This document shows positions 7,226 to 15,562 of a stretch of 64,000 nt of DNA, piece after piece. The DNA lies in the NCBI RefSeq assembly GCF_000024865.1, contig NC_013595.1, positions 1,860,001 to 1,924,000 of the forward strand, given 5' to 3'. The stretch is from Streptosporangium roseum DSM 43021 (GTDB lineage Bacteria > Actinomycetota > Actinomycetes > Streptosporangiales > Streptosporangiaceae). Positions within the stretch are counted from its first letter, which is position 1. The number at the start of each line of letters is the position of its first letter. The notes beneath the pieces are model-generated. The model searched no databases. It was not told where the DNA came from and saw only the letters and a program-made list of their open reading frames with translations. Both the position numbers and the translations under genes were made by a program.

Positions 7226-8419
7226 TCACAGGAAGGTCCTGCCCTCGCCGCGGTAGGTGGGGACCTGGTCCACGATCTCGTCGCCTTCGATCAGGTGCAG
7301 GGTGGCGAAGCGTTCGCAGAGCTCGCCCGCCTTGGCGTGCCGGAACCAGACGCGGTCGCCGACGCGCAGGTCTTCGGCGGCCTGGCCGAGGAGTGGGGTC
7401 TGGACCTCGCCGGCGCCCTCGTCGGAGTCGTAGCGCAGCCCGCAGGGCAGGTAGGGCTGGGGGAGGCGGTCGGGGCCGGGGGCGCCGGAGGCGTGGTAGC
7501 CGCCGCCGAGGACGGTGACGACTCCGGGGGCGGGGCGGCGGACGACGGGCAGGGCGAACAGGGCGGCGGGGCGGCCGGTGAAGTTCCGGTAGAAGTCGAA
7601 CAGGCGGGGGTGGAAGAAGCCCGATCCGGCGGCGACCTCGGTGATGGCCTTCTCGCGGGTGGTCTTCTCGATGCTGCCGGTGCCGCCGCCGTTGACGAAC
7701 TCCAGGTCGGCGACCTGGGTGACGGCCTGGACGATGCGGCCTCTGCGTGTGATCAGTTCGCGCCGTGACCGGGCCTGCATCAGGCGGATCGCCCGGGTGA
7801 GGGCGGCGTTGCCGGGGGGGTTGTCGCCGACTCCGGCGATCTGTGCTTCGTAGGCCATCAGGCCGACCAGGCGGAAGCCGGGCCGTTTGGCGACGTCGGC
7901 GGCGAGGTCGGCGGCCTGGTCGGCGTCGCGGACGGGGGAGCGCCGGGCGCCCGCGCGGAATCTGCCGCCGAGGGCGACGTATCCGGCGTCGATGTCGAGG
8001 CAGATCCGGATCTCGTGGCGGTCGCGGACGTCGGTGACGGCCGATTCGATGAAGTCCAGGTGTTCGGTCCGGTCGATCATCACCGTGATCTCCTGTGCCG
8101 CGCGGGTGTCGGCGGCGAGTGCGGTGAGTGCGGCGCGGTCCGCGGTGGGGTAGGCGACGAGGATGTCGCGTAGTCCGGTGGAGGCGAGCCAGAGGGCTTC
8201 GGGCAGGGTGAAGGCCATGATGCCGGCGAAGCCGTCCATGGCGAGGATCCGTTCCAGGACGGGGCGGGATCGGATCGACTTGCTGGCGACCCTGATGGGT
8301 TTGCCGCCGGCGCGCCTGGTCATGCCGGACGCGTTGGAGCGCAGGGCTGCCAGGTCGAGCACGGCGAAGGGGGGATCCAGTTGTACGGTGGCCCGGTCGT
8401 AGCGCTGGCGGTCATCCAT
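7226..8419 (-). CDS. PLP-dependent amino-acid aldolase/deaminase (fold type III, DSD1-like)
   Basis: Cytoplasmic protein of 397 aa with an alanine-racemase-like TIM-barrel and a C-terminal beta domain, the architecture of D-threonine aldolase and D-serine dehydratase-like enzymes. The PLP-binding lysine is K47 in RVASKSIRS. The metal-binding D-serine-dehydratase-like region near the C-terminus includes GLRYDSDEG and RVWFRHAKAGELCERF, the H-x-x-x-x-x-C arrangement of the family. The actual substrate (D-threonine, D-serine or another D-amino acid) cannot be told. A palindrome lies in the spacer upstream. Confidence 0.88.
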   Translation of the reverse strand: MDDRQRYDRATVQLDPPFAVLDLAALRSNASGMTRRAGGKPIRVASKSIRSRPVLERILAMDGFAGIMAFTLPEALWLASTGLRDILVAYPTADRAALTALAADTRAAQEITVMIDRTEHLDFIESAVTDVRDRHEIRICLDIDAGYVALGGRFRAGARRSPVRDADQAADLAADVAKRPGFRLVGLMAYEAQIAGVGDNPPGNAALTRAIRLMQARSRRELITRRGRIVQAVTQVADLEFVNGGGTGSIEKTTREKAITEVAAGSGFFHPRLFDFYRNFTGRPAALFALPVVRRPAPGVVTVLGGGYHASGAPGPDRLPQPYLPCGLRYDSDEGAGEVQTPLLGQAAEDLRVGDRVWFRHAKAGELCERFATLHLIEGDEIVDQVPTYRGEGRTFL

Positions 8420-8448
8420 GACGGCAGGATAACCTGATCCAACCGAAT

Positions 8449-8463
8449 ATGAATATTATTCAT
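8449..8463. promoter_or_regulatory. Palindrome ATGAAT-ATT-ATTCAT in a divergent promoter region
   Basis: A perfect inverted repeat with a 3-bp centre lies 30 bases upstream of the aldolase start and 108 bases upstream of the DUF6286 gene. It sits in an A/T-rich patch of an otherwise GC-rich spacer, where an operator would be expected. No regulator gene is adjacent, so the binding protein is unknown. Confidence 0.45.
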
Positions 8464-8570
8464 GTTAATGTCGGGGCGGTAAATTCTCCTGCCAGAGCGG
8501 TCCCAAGATCGTGAAAGTGGCCGGTCGGATCTCCCCCGGGCTGCCGGGGCCGCGTAGACCTGACCGGGTG

Positions 8571-9188
8571 ATGAGCACTCTCCAGGACATCATGTCGAGC
8601 GCGGGCGGCACGGCGGGCGGTGAGAGCCTGCAGGCGGTCCGCCGCCGGTCGCTGCGGCTGCTGAGGCCGGGCAGGACCCCGGCCGGTGTGGTGGTCGCCC
8701 TGACGGTGTCCGTCGCGCTGGCGGCCGCGACCGGGACGACGGTCGGCCTGGTGACGGACTCGCCGTTCGGGCGGATGCCGTACCGGCAGTTCGCCGCCTG
8801 GGCCGGTGAGTCGAGATGGTCCGACTCCGGCCCGCTCGCCCTGGCGCTGCTCGCGGCGGCGGCCGGGGTCCTGCTGCTCGGGCTCGCGGTGCTGCCGGGG
8901 AGGACCCGGCTGGTGCCGCTGGAGGCCGCCGATCCCCGGATGGTGATGGGCCTGACCAGGTCGGGGCTCCGCCGTACGCTGCGGGCGGCGGCCGAGTCGG
9001 TCAACGACGTGGGCAGGGCGCGGGTCCGTCTCGGATGGCGGAACATCGAGATCACGGTGGTCAGCGACGCTGACCGGACCGGGCACCTGCTGCGTCAGGT
9101 CGGTACGGCGGTCGGCGACCGGATGGCAGGTCTGGGCGCGATGTGCGGAGGTGAGGTCGTGGTACGGCTGCGCAGGCGGGGGATCTGA
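8571..9188 (+). CDS. DUF6286-type membrane protein of the Asp23/Gls24-associated group
   Basis: Protein of 205 aa with two membrane segments (about residues 38-60, PAGVVVALTVSVALAAATG; and about 88-108, LALALLAAAAGVLLLGLAVL). A short outside loop lies between them. A cytoplasmic C-terminal domain ends GGEVVVRLRRRGI. This organisation matches actinobacterial DUF6286 proteins found beside Asp23/Gls24 alkaline-shock genes. ATG 8571 is chosen; GTG 8568 is an alternative. It overlaps the next gene by one base. Unlike most such clusters, no Asp23 gene is present here. Confidence 0.72.
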   Translation: MSTLQDIMSSAGGTAGGESLQAVRRRSLRLLRPGRTPAGVVVALTVSVALAAATGTTVGLVTDSPFGRMPYRQFAAWAGESRWSDSGPLALALLAAAAGVLLLGLAVLPGRTRLVPLEAADPRMVMGLTRSGLRRTLRAAAESVNDVGRARVRLGWRNIEITVVSDADRTGHLLRQVGTAVGDRMAGLGAMCGGEVVVRLRRRGI

Positions 9189-9685
9189 TGAAGGCGTACC
9201 TGGGCAACCGGATCGGCCTGGCCGTCACCGGAGCGGTGCTGGCCGGGGCCGGGCTCTACGGGTTCCTGCGGGGGCAGGGCAAGCTCCCCCAGCCGCGTGG
9301 GGACCGGATCCTGAACAAGGGGATCCCGGGCTATCTGGCCGAGCATCCGCTGGTGGGGTGGCTGGTCGCGCTGCTACTGATGGCGCTGACGCTGCTGGCG
9401 ATCCGGTGGGTGCTGGGCGCCGTGGGGTGGGGGCGGTGGGGGAGCCGGACGGGGAGCGGGACCGCGATGCTGGGGGTCGCGCTTAAAGAAGTCGAAGGGC
9501 TCAGGCGCATCCAGGTCAGGTCGGTGGCGGGCGACCGGCTGCGGATCGGGGTCGTCTGCGGGCCAGAGACGGACGTCGCCAAACTCGTGGCGCGGCTGAA
9601 CAAGGACGCCGTGGGCAAGGTCCGCAGGACGGTCGGCCACGACGGGCTCGGAGCGGTCGTCCGGCTGCACGTGCGGCGTCGCTGA
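9188..9685 (+). CDS. AmaP-like alkaline-shock membrane anchor protein
   Basis: Protein of 165 aa with an N-terminal membrane hairpin: one segment at about residues 8-27 and one at about 57-80, separated by a proline/glycine-rich loop. A cytoplasmic alpha/beta domain with a repeated RIQVRSV...RIGVVC pattern follows. This layout is that of AmaP, which anchors Asp23 to the membrane in Firmicutes, and of its actinobacterial relatives. It overlaps the preceding gene by one base (TGATG), so the two are co-translated. The last 312 bases are antisense to the long tail of the convergent membrane-protein gene. Confidence 0.7.
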   Translation: MKAYLGNRIGLAVTGAVLAGAGLYGFLRGQGKLPQPRGDRILNKGIPGYLAEHPLVGWLVALLLMALTLLAIRWVLGAVGWGRWGSRTGSGTAMLGVALKEVEGLRRIQVRSVAGDRLRIGVVCGPETDVAKLVARLNKDAVGKVRRTVGHDGLGAVVRLHVRRR

Positions 9686-11062
9686 GCGCCGCCGGGGGCC
9701 GAAGGCCAGTCCGGCGGCCAGGCACGCCAGCGGCAGGGCGGGCACCACGTAGCGGTGGTCGAAGGCCGCGATGAAGGGCGGCAGGGCCAGCAGGACGGTG
9801 CCCGCGGCCCACGGCATCAGCGCGGGGCCGCCGAGCCGCCGCAGGCGGAGCAGGACGCCGGCGAGGCCGATCAGCAGGATCGCGGCGACGAACGGGCCGC
9901 GGAGGAAGCCGTACTGCTGGTAGGCGCGCAGCCAGCCGGCATAAGGCTCGGCCAGGGAGGGCGCGCCGGAGGCGCCCTGGTAGGCGATGGTCAGCTCCTG
10001 GGCGGTCTTCCCCTGGGAGGCGGTCCCCTTGGGGAAGGGCCTGGCCGTCTCGGGGAAGATGTACGCGCTCTGCGGGCCGGGGGTGGGGTAGACCCTGCGG
10101 TCCCAGGCGAAGATGTGGGCCACGTCGGTCAGGCCCGCCCGGAGGAAGTCCAGGGGCTGTGCCTTGATGGCCTGGGTGGCGAAGTCGCCGGCGAGCCTGT
10201 CGCGTTCGGCCCAGGTGCCCTTGATCTTGTTGAGCGGCGACGCGCCGTCCCAGATGTAGACCGGTGGGGGCTTGCGCTCGCTGAGTGGCTCGGTGAGGCA
10301 GAGGGCGGCCTCCGGCCCGGTCGGTTTGATCTTCGCGCAGTCGGCGAAGGTCGCCGTGCGCGCCCACAGGAAGGCGTTTCCGCGGGTCAGCCCGTAGGTG
10401 CCGTACTCGGAGCCGAACCAGGCGGCGTAGGAGCCCAGGCCGATCGCGGCGGCCAGCGCGGTGGCGGTGACCGCCTTCCAGCCGGCGCGGCCGATGACCA
10501 GGCAGACCAGCACCACGGCGATCAGCGGCAGCCCGATCGTCCGGGTGACGGTCGCGGCGGCGAGCAGGAACCCGGCGAGGAGGGCGACCCAGACCGGCGG
10601 CCGCCGCCACCACAGCAGCAGCGTGACCGCCAGCACCGCCAGGAACTCCATGAGCAGGTCGGCCATGACGAGGTGTTCGAGCTGGATCTGGTGGACGTCC
10701 AGCAGCACCGGCAGCGCGGCGAGTGTCGCGCCCCAGCCGGGCAGGCCGCCCAGGCGGCGCAGCAGGAGGTAGACGCAGGCGGCCACGGCCAGGCCGAGCA
10801 GGTGCTGGACCACGACCACGGCCTGGACGCTCGACAGCGGCTGCAGCGCCCACAGGAACAGCGAGTAGCCCGAGGGGCGCGACTCCAGGGGGCGGGGGTC
10901 GAGTCCCGCGTTGAGGTAGACGAAGGAGTCGGCCCAGAACCACAGGGCGGGCCGGTAGCCGAGCACGGCCAGGGTCCTGAGCCCGGCGCCGGCCAGCAGC
11001 GCGGCCAGGAAGAGCCAGTGGGCGCGGAGGAAGCGGCTCGCCGGGCGTACTCCCGCTGACAC
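9374..11062 (-). CDS. GT-C-like integral membrane glycosyltransferase-family protein
   Basis: Polytopic membrane protein of about 562 aa with roughly ten hydrophobic helices. The first extracytoplasmic loop contains WFWADSFVYLNAG, with an Asp in the position used by GT-C glycosyltransferases that take polyprenyl-phosphate sugars. A large soluble loop (about 255-390) precedes the last helices. I chose GTG 11062 because GGGAGG lies 5-6 bases upstream. The recognisable protein ends near 9690 (LAAGLAFGPRRR). The remaining ~104 residues are low-complexity Pro/Asp/Arg and antisense to the AmaP-like gene. They may reflect a lost stop codon or a frameshift. Donor and acceptor are unknown. Confidence 0.72.
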   Translation of the reverse strand: MSAGVRPASRFLRAHWLFLAALLAGAGLRTLAVLGYRPALWFWADSFVYLNAGLDPRPLESRPSGYSLFLWALQPLSSVQAVVVVQHLLGLAVAACVYLLLRRLGGLPGWGATLAALPVLLDVHQIQLEHLVMADLLMEFLAVLAVTLLLWWRRPPVWVALLAGFLLAAATVTRTIGLPLIAVVLVCLVIGRAGWKAVTATALAAAIGLGSYAAWFGSEYGTYGLTRGNAFLWARTATFADCAKIKPTGPEAALCLTEPLSERKPPPVYIWDGASPLNKIKGTWAERDRLAGDFATQAIKAQPLDFLRAGLTDVAHIFAWDRRVYPTPGPQSAYIFPETARPFPKGTASQGKTAQELTIAYQGASGAPSLAEPYAGWLRAYQQYGFLRGPFVAAILLIGLAGVLLRLRRLGGPALMPWAAGTVLLALPPFIAAFDHRYVVPALPLACLAAGLAFGPRRRSATPHVQPDDRSEPVVADRPADLAHGVLVQPRHEFGDVRLWPADDPDPQPVARHRPDLDAPEPFDFFKRDPQHRGPAPRPAPPPPPPHGAQHPPDRQQRQRHQ

Positions 11063-11243
11063 CAGAACCTCCCGAGTCTCCGCGACAGGAGGGCTCCGTG
11101 ACGGGAGCCTCCGCGACAAGGCACCCCAGCATAGGCGCGAGGACGGGCGGTCCTGTACGAGATGATGAAGATCATGCCGATTGACCTGTTTGCCGGACAG
11201 GTCGAGGGGCCCGCGGGGCGTTCGCCCGGGAGGCCCGCGGGGT

Positions 11244-11273
11244 GGGCACCCGGCGACTTGCCGCCGGGCGCCC
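11244..11273 (-). terminator. Hairpin downstream of sdaA
   Basis: A 12-bp stem with one mismatch (GGGCACCCGGCG against CGCCGGGCGCCC, 6-nt loop) begins four bases past the sdaA stop. There is no U-tract, which is common for actinobacterial terminators. Confidence 0.6.
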
Positions 11274-11276
11274 CGT

Positions 11277-12653
11277 TCAGCACTCGATGACGTTGACGGC
11301 CAGGCCGCCCCGGCTGGTCTCCTTGTACTTGTCGAGCATGTCGCGGCCGGTGTCGCGCATCGTCTTGATGGCCTTGTCCAGGGAGACGAAGTGGCGGCCG
11401 TCGCCGCGCAGCGCGATCCGGGCGGCGGCGATGGCCTTGATCGAGGCCACCGCGTTGCGCTCGATGCACGGGATCTGGACCAGGCCGCCGATGGGGTCGC
11501 AGGTCAGGCCCAGGTTGTGCTCGATGCCGATCTCGGCGGCGTTCTCGACCTGCTCCGGGGTGCCGCCCAGCACCTCGGTGAGCCCGGCGGCGGCCATGGA
11601 GCAGGCCGAGCCGACCTCGCCCTGGCAGCCGACCTCGGCGCCGGAGATGGAGGCGTTCTCCTTGAACAGCACGCCGATCGCCCCGGCGGTGAGCAGGAAG
11701 CGGACCACGCCCTCGTCGTCGGACTTGGGGGTGAAGCGGTCGTAGTAGGTGAGCACGGCCGGGACGATGCCCGCGGCGCCGTTGGTCGGGGCGGTGACGA
11801 TCCGGCCGCCCGCCGCGTTCTCCTCGTTCACCGCGAGGGCGTACAGCGAGACCCAGTCCATGGCCTGGAGCGGGTCCTTCTCGGGGGACTCGCTCTGCAG
11901 CCGCCGGTAGAGCTGGTGGGCCCGGCGCCTGACCTTCAGCCCGCCGGGCAGCACGCCCTCCTTGGCGGTGCCGCGCCGGACGCACTCGGCCATGACCCGC
12001 CACAGGTTCAGCAACTGCTCGCGGATCTCCTGCTCCGAGCGGCCGAAGGCCTTCTCGTTCTCCAGCATCAGCCCGGAGATCGACAGGCCGGTCTCCGCGC
12101 AGTGGGTGAGCAGTTCGGCGGCTGTCGTGAAGGGGTACGGCAGGGCGGTGTCGTCGGGCTTGATCCGATCGGCGCCGGTGGCGTTCTCGTCCACGACGAA
12201 GCCGCCGCCCACCGAGTAGTAGACCTTCTCGCGGAGCGGCTCGCCCGTCTCGGACAGGGCGGTGAAGCGCATGCCGTTGGGGTGGTGCGGCAGCGAGATC
12301 TTGCGTTCGAAGACGAGATGCTCGCCGACGACGAAGGGGATCTCGCGCGAGCCGTACAGGAGGATCGTCCCGGAGGCGCGCATGGCGGCCAGCCGGTCGT
12401 CGACGGTGTCGACGTCCACGAGCTCCGGCTTCTCGCCCGACAGTCCGAGAAGGACGGCTTTGTCGCTGCCGTGGCCCTTGCCGGTCAGTCCGAGTGAGCC
12501 GTACAGGATCACCTCGACTCCGGCGGTCTTGTCCAGGAGCCCGTCCTGGTCGAGGCCGCGGGCGAATTTGTGCGCGGCGGCCATCGGCCCGCCGGTGTGC
12601 GAGCTGGACGGGCCGATTCCGATCTTGAAGAGATCGAAGACGCTGATCGCCAT
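11277..12653 (-). CDS. sdaA: L-serine ammonia-lyase (single-chain, iron-sulfur type)
   Basis: Converts L-serine to pyruvate and ammonia in the cytoplasm; 458 aa from ATG 12653. The N-terminal beta domain opens with SVFDLFKIGIGPSSSHTGGP, the hallmark of the family. The catalytic alpha domain carries the cysteines that ligate the 4Fe-4S cluster (VGCQGEVGSACS and TCDPIGGLVQIPC). It contains APTNGAAGIVPAVL. Seven extra codons upstream of the chosen ATG lack homology. It lies downstream of gcvT-gcvH behind a strong hairpin, so it may be only partly co-transcribed. The grouping makes sense: glycine to serine to pyruvate. Confidence 0.96.
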   Translation of the reverse strand: MAISVFDLFKIGIGPSSSHTGGPMAAAHKFARGLDQDGLLDKTAGVEVILYGSLGLTGKGHGSDKAVLLGLSGEKPELVDVDTVDDRLAAMRASGTILLYGSREIPFVVGEHLVFERKISLPHHPNGMRFTALSETGEPLREKVYYSVGGGFVVDENATGADRIKPDDTALPYPFTTAAELLTHCAETGLSISGLMLENEKAFGRSEQEIREQLLNLWRVMAECVRRGTAKEGVLPGGLKVRRRAHQLYRRLQSESPEKDPLQAMDWVSLYALAVNEENAAGGRIVTAPTNGAAGIVPAVLTYYDRFTPKSDDEGVVRFLLTAGAIGVLFKENASISGAEVGCQGEVGSACSMAAAGLTEVLGGTPEQVENAAEIGIEHNLGLTCDPIGGLVQIPCIERNAVASIKAIAAARIALRGDGRHFVSLDKAIKTMRDTGRDMLDKYKETSRGGLAVNVIEC

Positions 12654-12676
12654 TGATCTGGTCCCTGCCTTCACAT

Positions 12677-12718
12677 CGCCGTGATCATGCGCGCCGGATG
12701 ACGCGCATGATCACGGCG
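12677..12718 (-). terminator. Perfect 17-bp-stem hairpin between gcvH and sdaA
   Basis: CGCCGTGATCATGCGCG and its exact complement flank an 8-nt loop (CCGGATGA). The hairpin begins 15 bases past the gcvH stop and ends 24 bases before the sdaA start. No U-tract follows. It probably terminates or attenuates gcvTH transcription, or stabilises the gcvTH mRNA 3' end, so sdaA may be expressed at a different level. Confidence 0.65.
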
Positions 12719-12732
12719 CAAGAGGAGAAATT

Positions 12733-13122
12733 TCAGGACTCGCCTGAAGTGAGAGCGGTGTACTCCTCGGCGGACAGCAGGTCGTCGGCGTCGCCCTCAA
12801 GACGGACGCGGAACAGCCAGCCCTCCCCGTAGGAGTCGCTGTTGACCAGGGACGGGTCGTCCACGACCGCCTGGTTGACCTCGACGATCTCACCGCCCAC
12901 GGGGGCGAAGATGTCGCTCACCGACTTGGTCGACTCGACCTCGCCGACGGCGTCACCTGCGCTGACCGCCGTCCCGACCTCGGGGACCTGCACGTAGACC
13001 ACGTCACCCAGCGCCTCGGCGGCGTAGGCGGTGATGCCCACGGTGAGGGTCAGGCCGTCATCGATGCCCGAGATCCACTCGTGCTCCTTGGTGTAGTGCA
13101 GGTCATCGGGAATGCTGCTCAT
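12733..13122 (-). CDS. gcvH: Glycine cleavage system H protein
   Basis: Lipoyl carrier protein of 129 aa that shuttles the aminomethyl group between the P, T and L proteins of glycine cleavage. The lipoylated lysine is K66 in EVESTKSVSD. The opening DDLHYTKEHEWI is typical. Its ATG overlaps the gcvT stop (ATGA), so the two are translationally coupled. The P protein gene (gcvP) is not in the window. Confidence 0.97.
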   Translation of the reverse strand: MSSIPDDLHYTKEHEWISGIDDGLTLTVGITAYAAEALGDVVYVQVPEVGTAVSAGDAVGEVESTKSVSDIFAPVGGEIVEVNQAVVDDPSLVNSDSYGEGWLFRVRLEGDADDLLSAEEYTALTSGES

Positions 13123-14207
13123 TTTTTCCTCCTGTAGAAAGGCAGTTCGACAACATCGACCGGTTCGCGACTGCCCCGGATGTCCACCGCCAGGCCGGTG
13201 GACAGGTCGCCGTCCACGTAGGCCATGGCGATGGGCCTGCCCAGGGACTGGGAGGGCGCTCCGCTGGTGACCTCGCCGACGACGGCGCCGTCCGCGGAGA
13301 CCACCGGATAGCCGTGCCGGGGCACCCGGCGGCCTGTCGCGACCAGTCCGACCAGGCGACGGCTCGGCGGGACGTCCTTGAGCGGCTCCAGGGCGGCCCG
13401 GCCGACGAAGTCACCCGGCTTGTCAAACCTCACCACACGGCCGAGCCCCGCGTCGAACGGAGTCAGGTCGGCCGACAGCTCGTTTCCGTACAGCGGCATG
13501 CCCGCTTCCAGGCGGAGGGTGTCGCGCGCCGACAGCCCGGCCGGGAGCAGCCCGTACGGCTCGCCCGCCTCGGTGAGCGCGGCCCAGAGCGGCTCGGCGT
13601 CGTCCGCCGCGACGAACAGCTCGAAGCCGTCCTCGCCGGTGTATCCGGTGCGGGCGACGAGGGCCTCGCGGCCGGCCACCGTGGCGGGCAGGCCGGCGTA
13701 GTACTTGAGCCCGTCGAGGTCGGCGTCGGTCAGCTCGCCCAGGATGGCGCGGGAGTGCGGGCCCTGGACCGCGACCAGCGCGTACTGCTCGGAGCGGTCC
13801 TCCACGGCGGCGTCGAAGGCCTTGGCGCGCTCGGTGAGCTCGGCGGCGACCCGCGGGTAGTTGGAGGCGTTGGCGACGACCATGAACTCCTCGTCCGCCA
13901 GGCGGTAGACGATCAGGTCGTCCAGCACGCCGCCGGAGGGGTCGACGATCATCGTGTAGCGGGCGCGGCCCGGCTCAAGGGCGGAGAGGTGGCCGACCAG
14001 CGCGTAGTCGAGGGCCTCGCCGGCCTGCGGGCCGGTCACGAAGATCTCGCCCATGTGGGACAGGTCGAACAGGCCCGCCGCCTGGCGGACCGCGTTGTGC
14101 TCGGTGGACTCGCTGCCGTAGCGCAGCGGCATCAGCCAGCCCGCGAAGTCGGTCAGCGTCGCGCCGAGGGTCTCGTGGACACCGCGCAGCGGCGTGGATC
14201 GGGACAT
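13119..14207 (-). CDS. gcvT: Glycine cleavage system T protein (aminomethyltransferase)
   Basis: Folate-dependent aminomethyltransferase of 362 aa that releases ammonia from the H-protein-bound intermediate and makes methylene-tetrahydrofolate. Family motifs are FDLSHMGEIFVTGPQA, VLDDLIVYR, RTGYTGEDGFELF and the C-terminal GEVTSGAPSQSLGRPIAMAYV. It is the first gene behind the tandem glycine riboswitch and overlaps gcvH by 4 bases. Confidence 0.97.
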   Translation of the reverse strand: MSRSTPLRGVHETLGATLTDFAGWLMPLRYGSESTEHNAVRQAAGLFDLSHMGEIFVTGPQAGEALDYALVGHLSALEPGRARYTMIVDPSGGVLDDLIVYRLADEEFMVVANASNYPRVAAELTERAKAFDAAVEDRSEQYALVAVQGPHSRAILGELTDADLDGLKYYAGLPATVAGREALVARTGYTGEDGFELFVAADDAEPLWAALTEAGEPYGLLPAGLSARDTLRLEAGMPLYGNELSADLTPFDAGLGRVVRFDKPGDFVGRAALEPLKDVPPSRRLVGLVATGRRVPRHGYPVVSADGAVVGEVTSGAPSQSLGRPIAMAYVDGDLSTGLAVDIRGSREPVDVVELPFYRRKK

Positions 14208-14257
14208 GTTCGCACCTCAGGCAGGGGTCAGATGAGAGCATCCTCCCCCTCTGTCAT

Positions 14258-14440
14258 CGATGCCTGAGAGCTTCGCCCGGTTTTTGCCGGACTTTCACCT
14301 TCGGCGAGGCCGTCAGGCCTGCTTTCCAGAGGTCACCTACCCGTACGGTCCTTTGCCTTGAGAGGTTCGCGGGGAGGGCTTGCTCCTTCAGGGGTCCTGG
14401 TCTGGATGTCAGGACGCTCTCCCGCACGGGATTCATCGGT
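14258..14440 (-). ncRNA. Tandem glycine riboswitch upstream of gcvT
   Basis: Read on the minus strand, the 5' leader of gcvT shows two glycine aptamers in series. The first starts near GTGCGGGAGAGCGTCC and continues through GAAGGAGCAA and GCGAACCTCTCAAGGC. The second has GTGACCTCTGGAAAG, CGCCGAAGGTG and GCGAAGCTCTCAGGCA. The CTCTCAGG and GAGAG elements and the short linker between the aptamers are diagnostic. In this family glycine binding turns on glycine-cleavage genes. The distance to the gcvT start is about 50 bases, leaving room for a ribosome-site-sequestering platform. Confidence 0.95.
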
Positions 14441-14576
14441 GTCGTAGCCAGCCTAACCGTCCGCACCGGCCGAGCGAAATCCCCCGGACGGCGTGTTCTC
14501 GCCGTTGGGAGCGGTTCGGAGGGGTTCCGGGCGTCCCGGCGTGCTTCGGGGTGGTCCGGAGACGGCTGAAGAGGCG

Positions 14577-14685
14577 GTCCTGAGGCGGCCGTACAGGTCC
14601 TGAGGCGGCCGTACAGGTCGTACAGGTCCGAAGGCGGTCGTACAGGTCCGAAGGCGGTCGTACAGGTCTGGAGGCGGCCGTACAG
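14577..14685. repeat. Tandem repeat of 20-bp units
   Basis: Five 20-bp units (consensus GTCCTGAGGCGGCCGTACAG, some with CGAAGGCGGTCG) plus one 9-bp partial unit (GTCGTACAG) after the second. They lie between the gcvT leader and the stop codon of the hydrolase gene, ending two bases before that gene's 3' end. It is the third short-unit array in a gene gap within this window. Confidence 0.85.
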
Positions 14686-14686
14686 G

Positions 14687-15382
14687 TCAGGAACGGGTCT
14701 GCCGTACGAGTTCTTCGAACAGCAGGCTCTCGTCGTCGGCCTCGGGATGCCACTGGACGGCGACGGCGAACGGGTGGTCCTCCAGCTCCACCGCCTCGAC
14801 CGTGCCGTCGTCGGCGTGGGCGGTCGCGGTCAGGCCCGCGCCCAGCCGGTCGGCGGCCTGGTGGTGGTAGTGGGCCACGTCCGCGGTCTCGACGCCGAGG
14901 ATCTTGGCGAGCCGGCTGCCGGGCACCGGCCGTACCGGCATCCGGCCGAAGCCGCCGGGGGCCGGGGCGTGCCCGCTGTGGCCGACCACGTCGGGCAGGT
15001 GCTGCCGGAGGGTGCCGCCGAGGGCGACGTTCAGGACCTGCAGGCCCCGGCAGACCCCCAGGAACGGGATGCCCCGCTCCAGGGCCGCCCGCACCAGCCC
15101 GAACTCGGCGTCGTCGCGGAAACCCCGGACGTTGCCGGTCCGCTCGTGCGGGGCCGCGCCGTACCGGGCCGGATCGACGTCGCCGCCACCGGCCAGGATC
15201 AGCCCGTCCAGCCGTCCCGCCAGCGCGGCCGGGTCGCCCGCCGGAGGCAGGATCACCGGCTGCCCGCCCGCACGGACCACGTGGTCGACGTAGTCGTACG
15301 GCAGGAGCGCGGTGGTCATCTCCCAGACGGTGAACTTCGCGGGCTCGACGTAGCAGGTGATGCCGATGACGGGACGGGACAT
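14687..15382 (-). CDS. Gamma-glutamyl hydrolase family protein (class I amidotransferase fold, PuuD-like)
   Basis: Cytoplasmic peptidase C26 protein of 231 aa. The nucleophile is C111 in FLGVCRGLQ, with H212 and E214 in VQWHPEAD completing the triad. The N-terminal LDGLILAGGGDVDP is typical of PuuD, which cleaves gamma-glutamyl-GABA. Here it would cleave the oxidised gamma-glutamyl product made by the three genes upstream on the same strand, releasing glutamate. A 180-base gap with a GCCGGGT repeat separates it from the SDR gene. Confidence 0.88.
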   Translation of the reverse strand: MSRPVIGITCYVEPAKFTVWEMTTALLPYDYVDHVVRAGGQPVILPPAGDPAALAGRLDGLILAGGGDVDPARYGAAPHERTGNVRGFRDDAEFGLVRAALERGIPFLGVCRGLQVLNVALGGTLRQHLPDVVGHSGHAPAPGGFGRMPVRPVPGSRLAKILGVETADVAHYHHQAADRLGAGLTATAHADDGTVEAVELEDHPFAVAVQWHPEADDESLLFEELVRQTRS

Positions 15383-15562
15383 GATCTCTTTCTTGCCGGG
15401 TGCCGGGTGCCGGGACGCGGGGGCCGTGCCCGCCTCCCGGCACGGTCACCGAGGAACTCCCGGCACGTTATCGAGGAGAAGGTATGGGGTGGGCAAACCC
15501 GGGCGCCGTCCACGGTGGCGGCCGGGGGTGCGCCCGGACGCCGCCGTCCTGTCCGGGGACGA

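Noticed and set aside
9755..11059. Long plus-strand frame opposite the membrane protein
   Set aside because: Glycine/arginine/glutamine-rich shadow without motifs; the minus-strand frame has clear hydrophobic helices.
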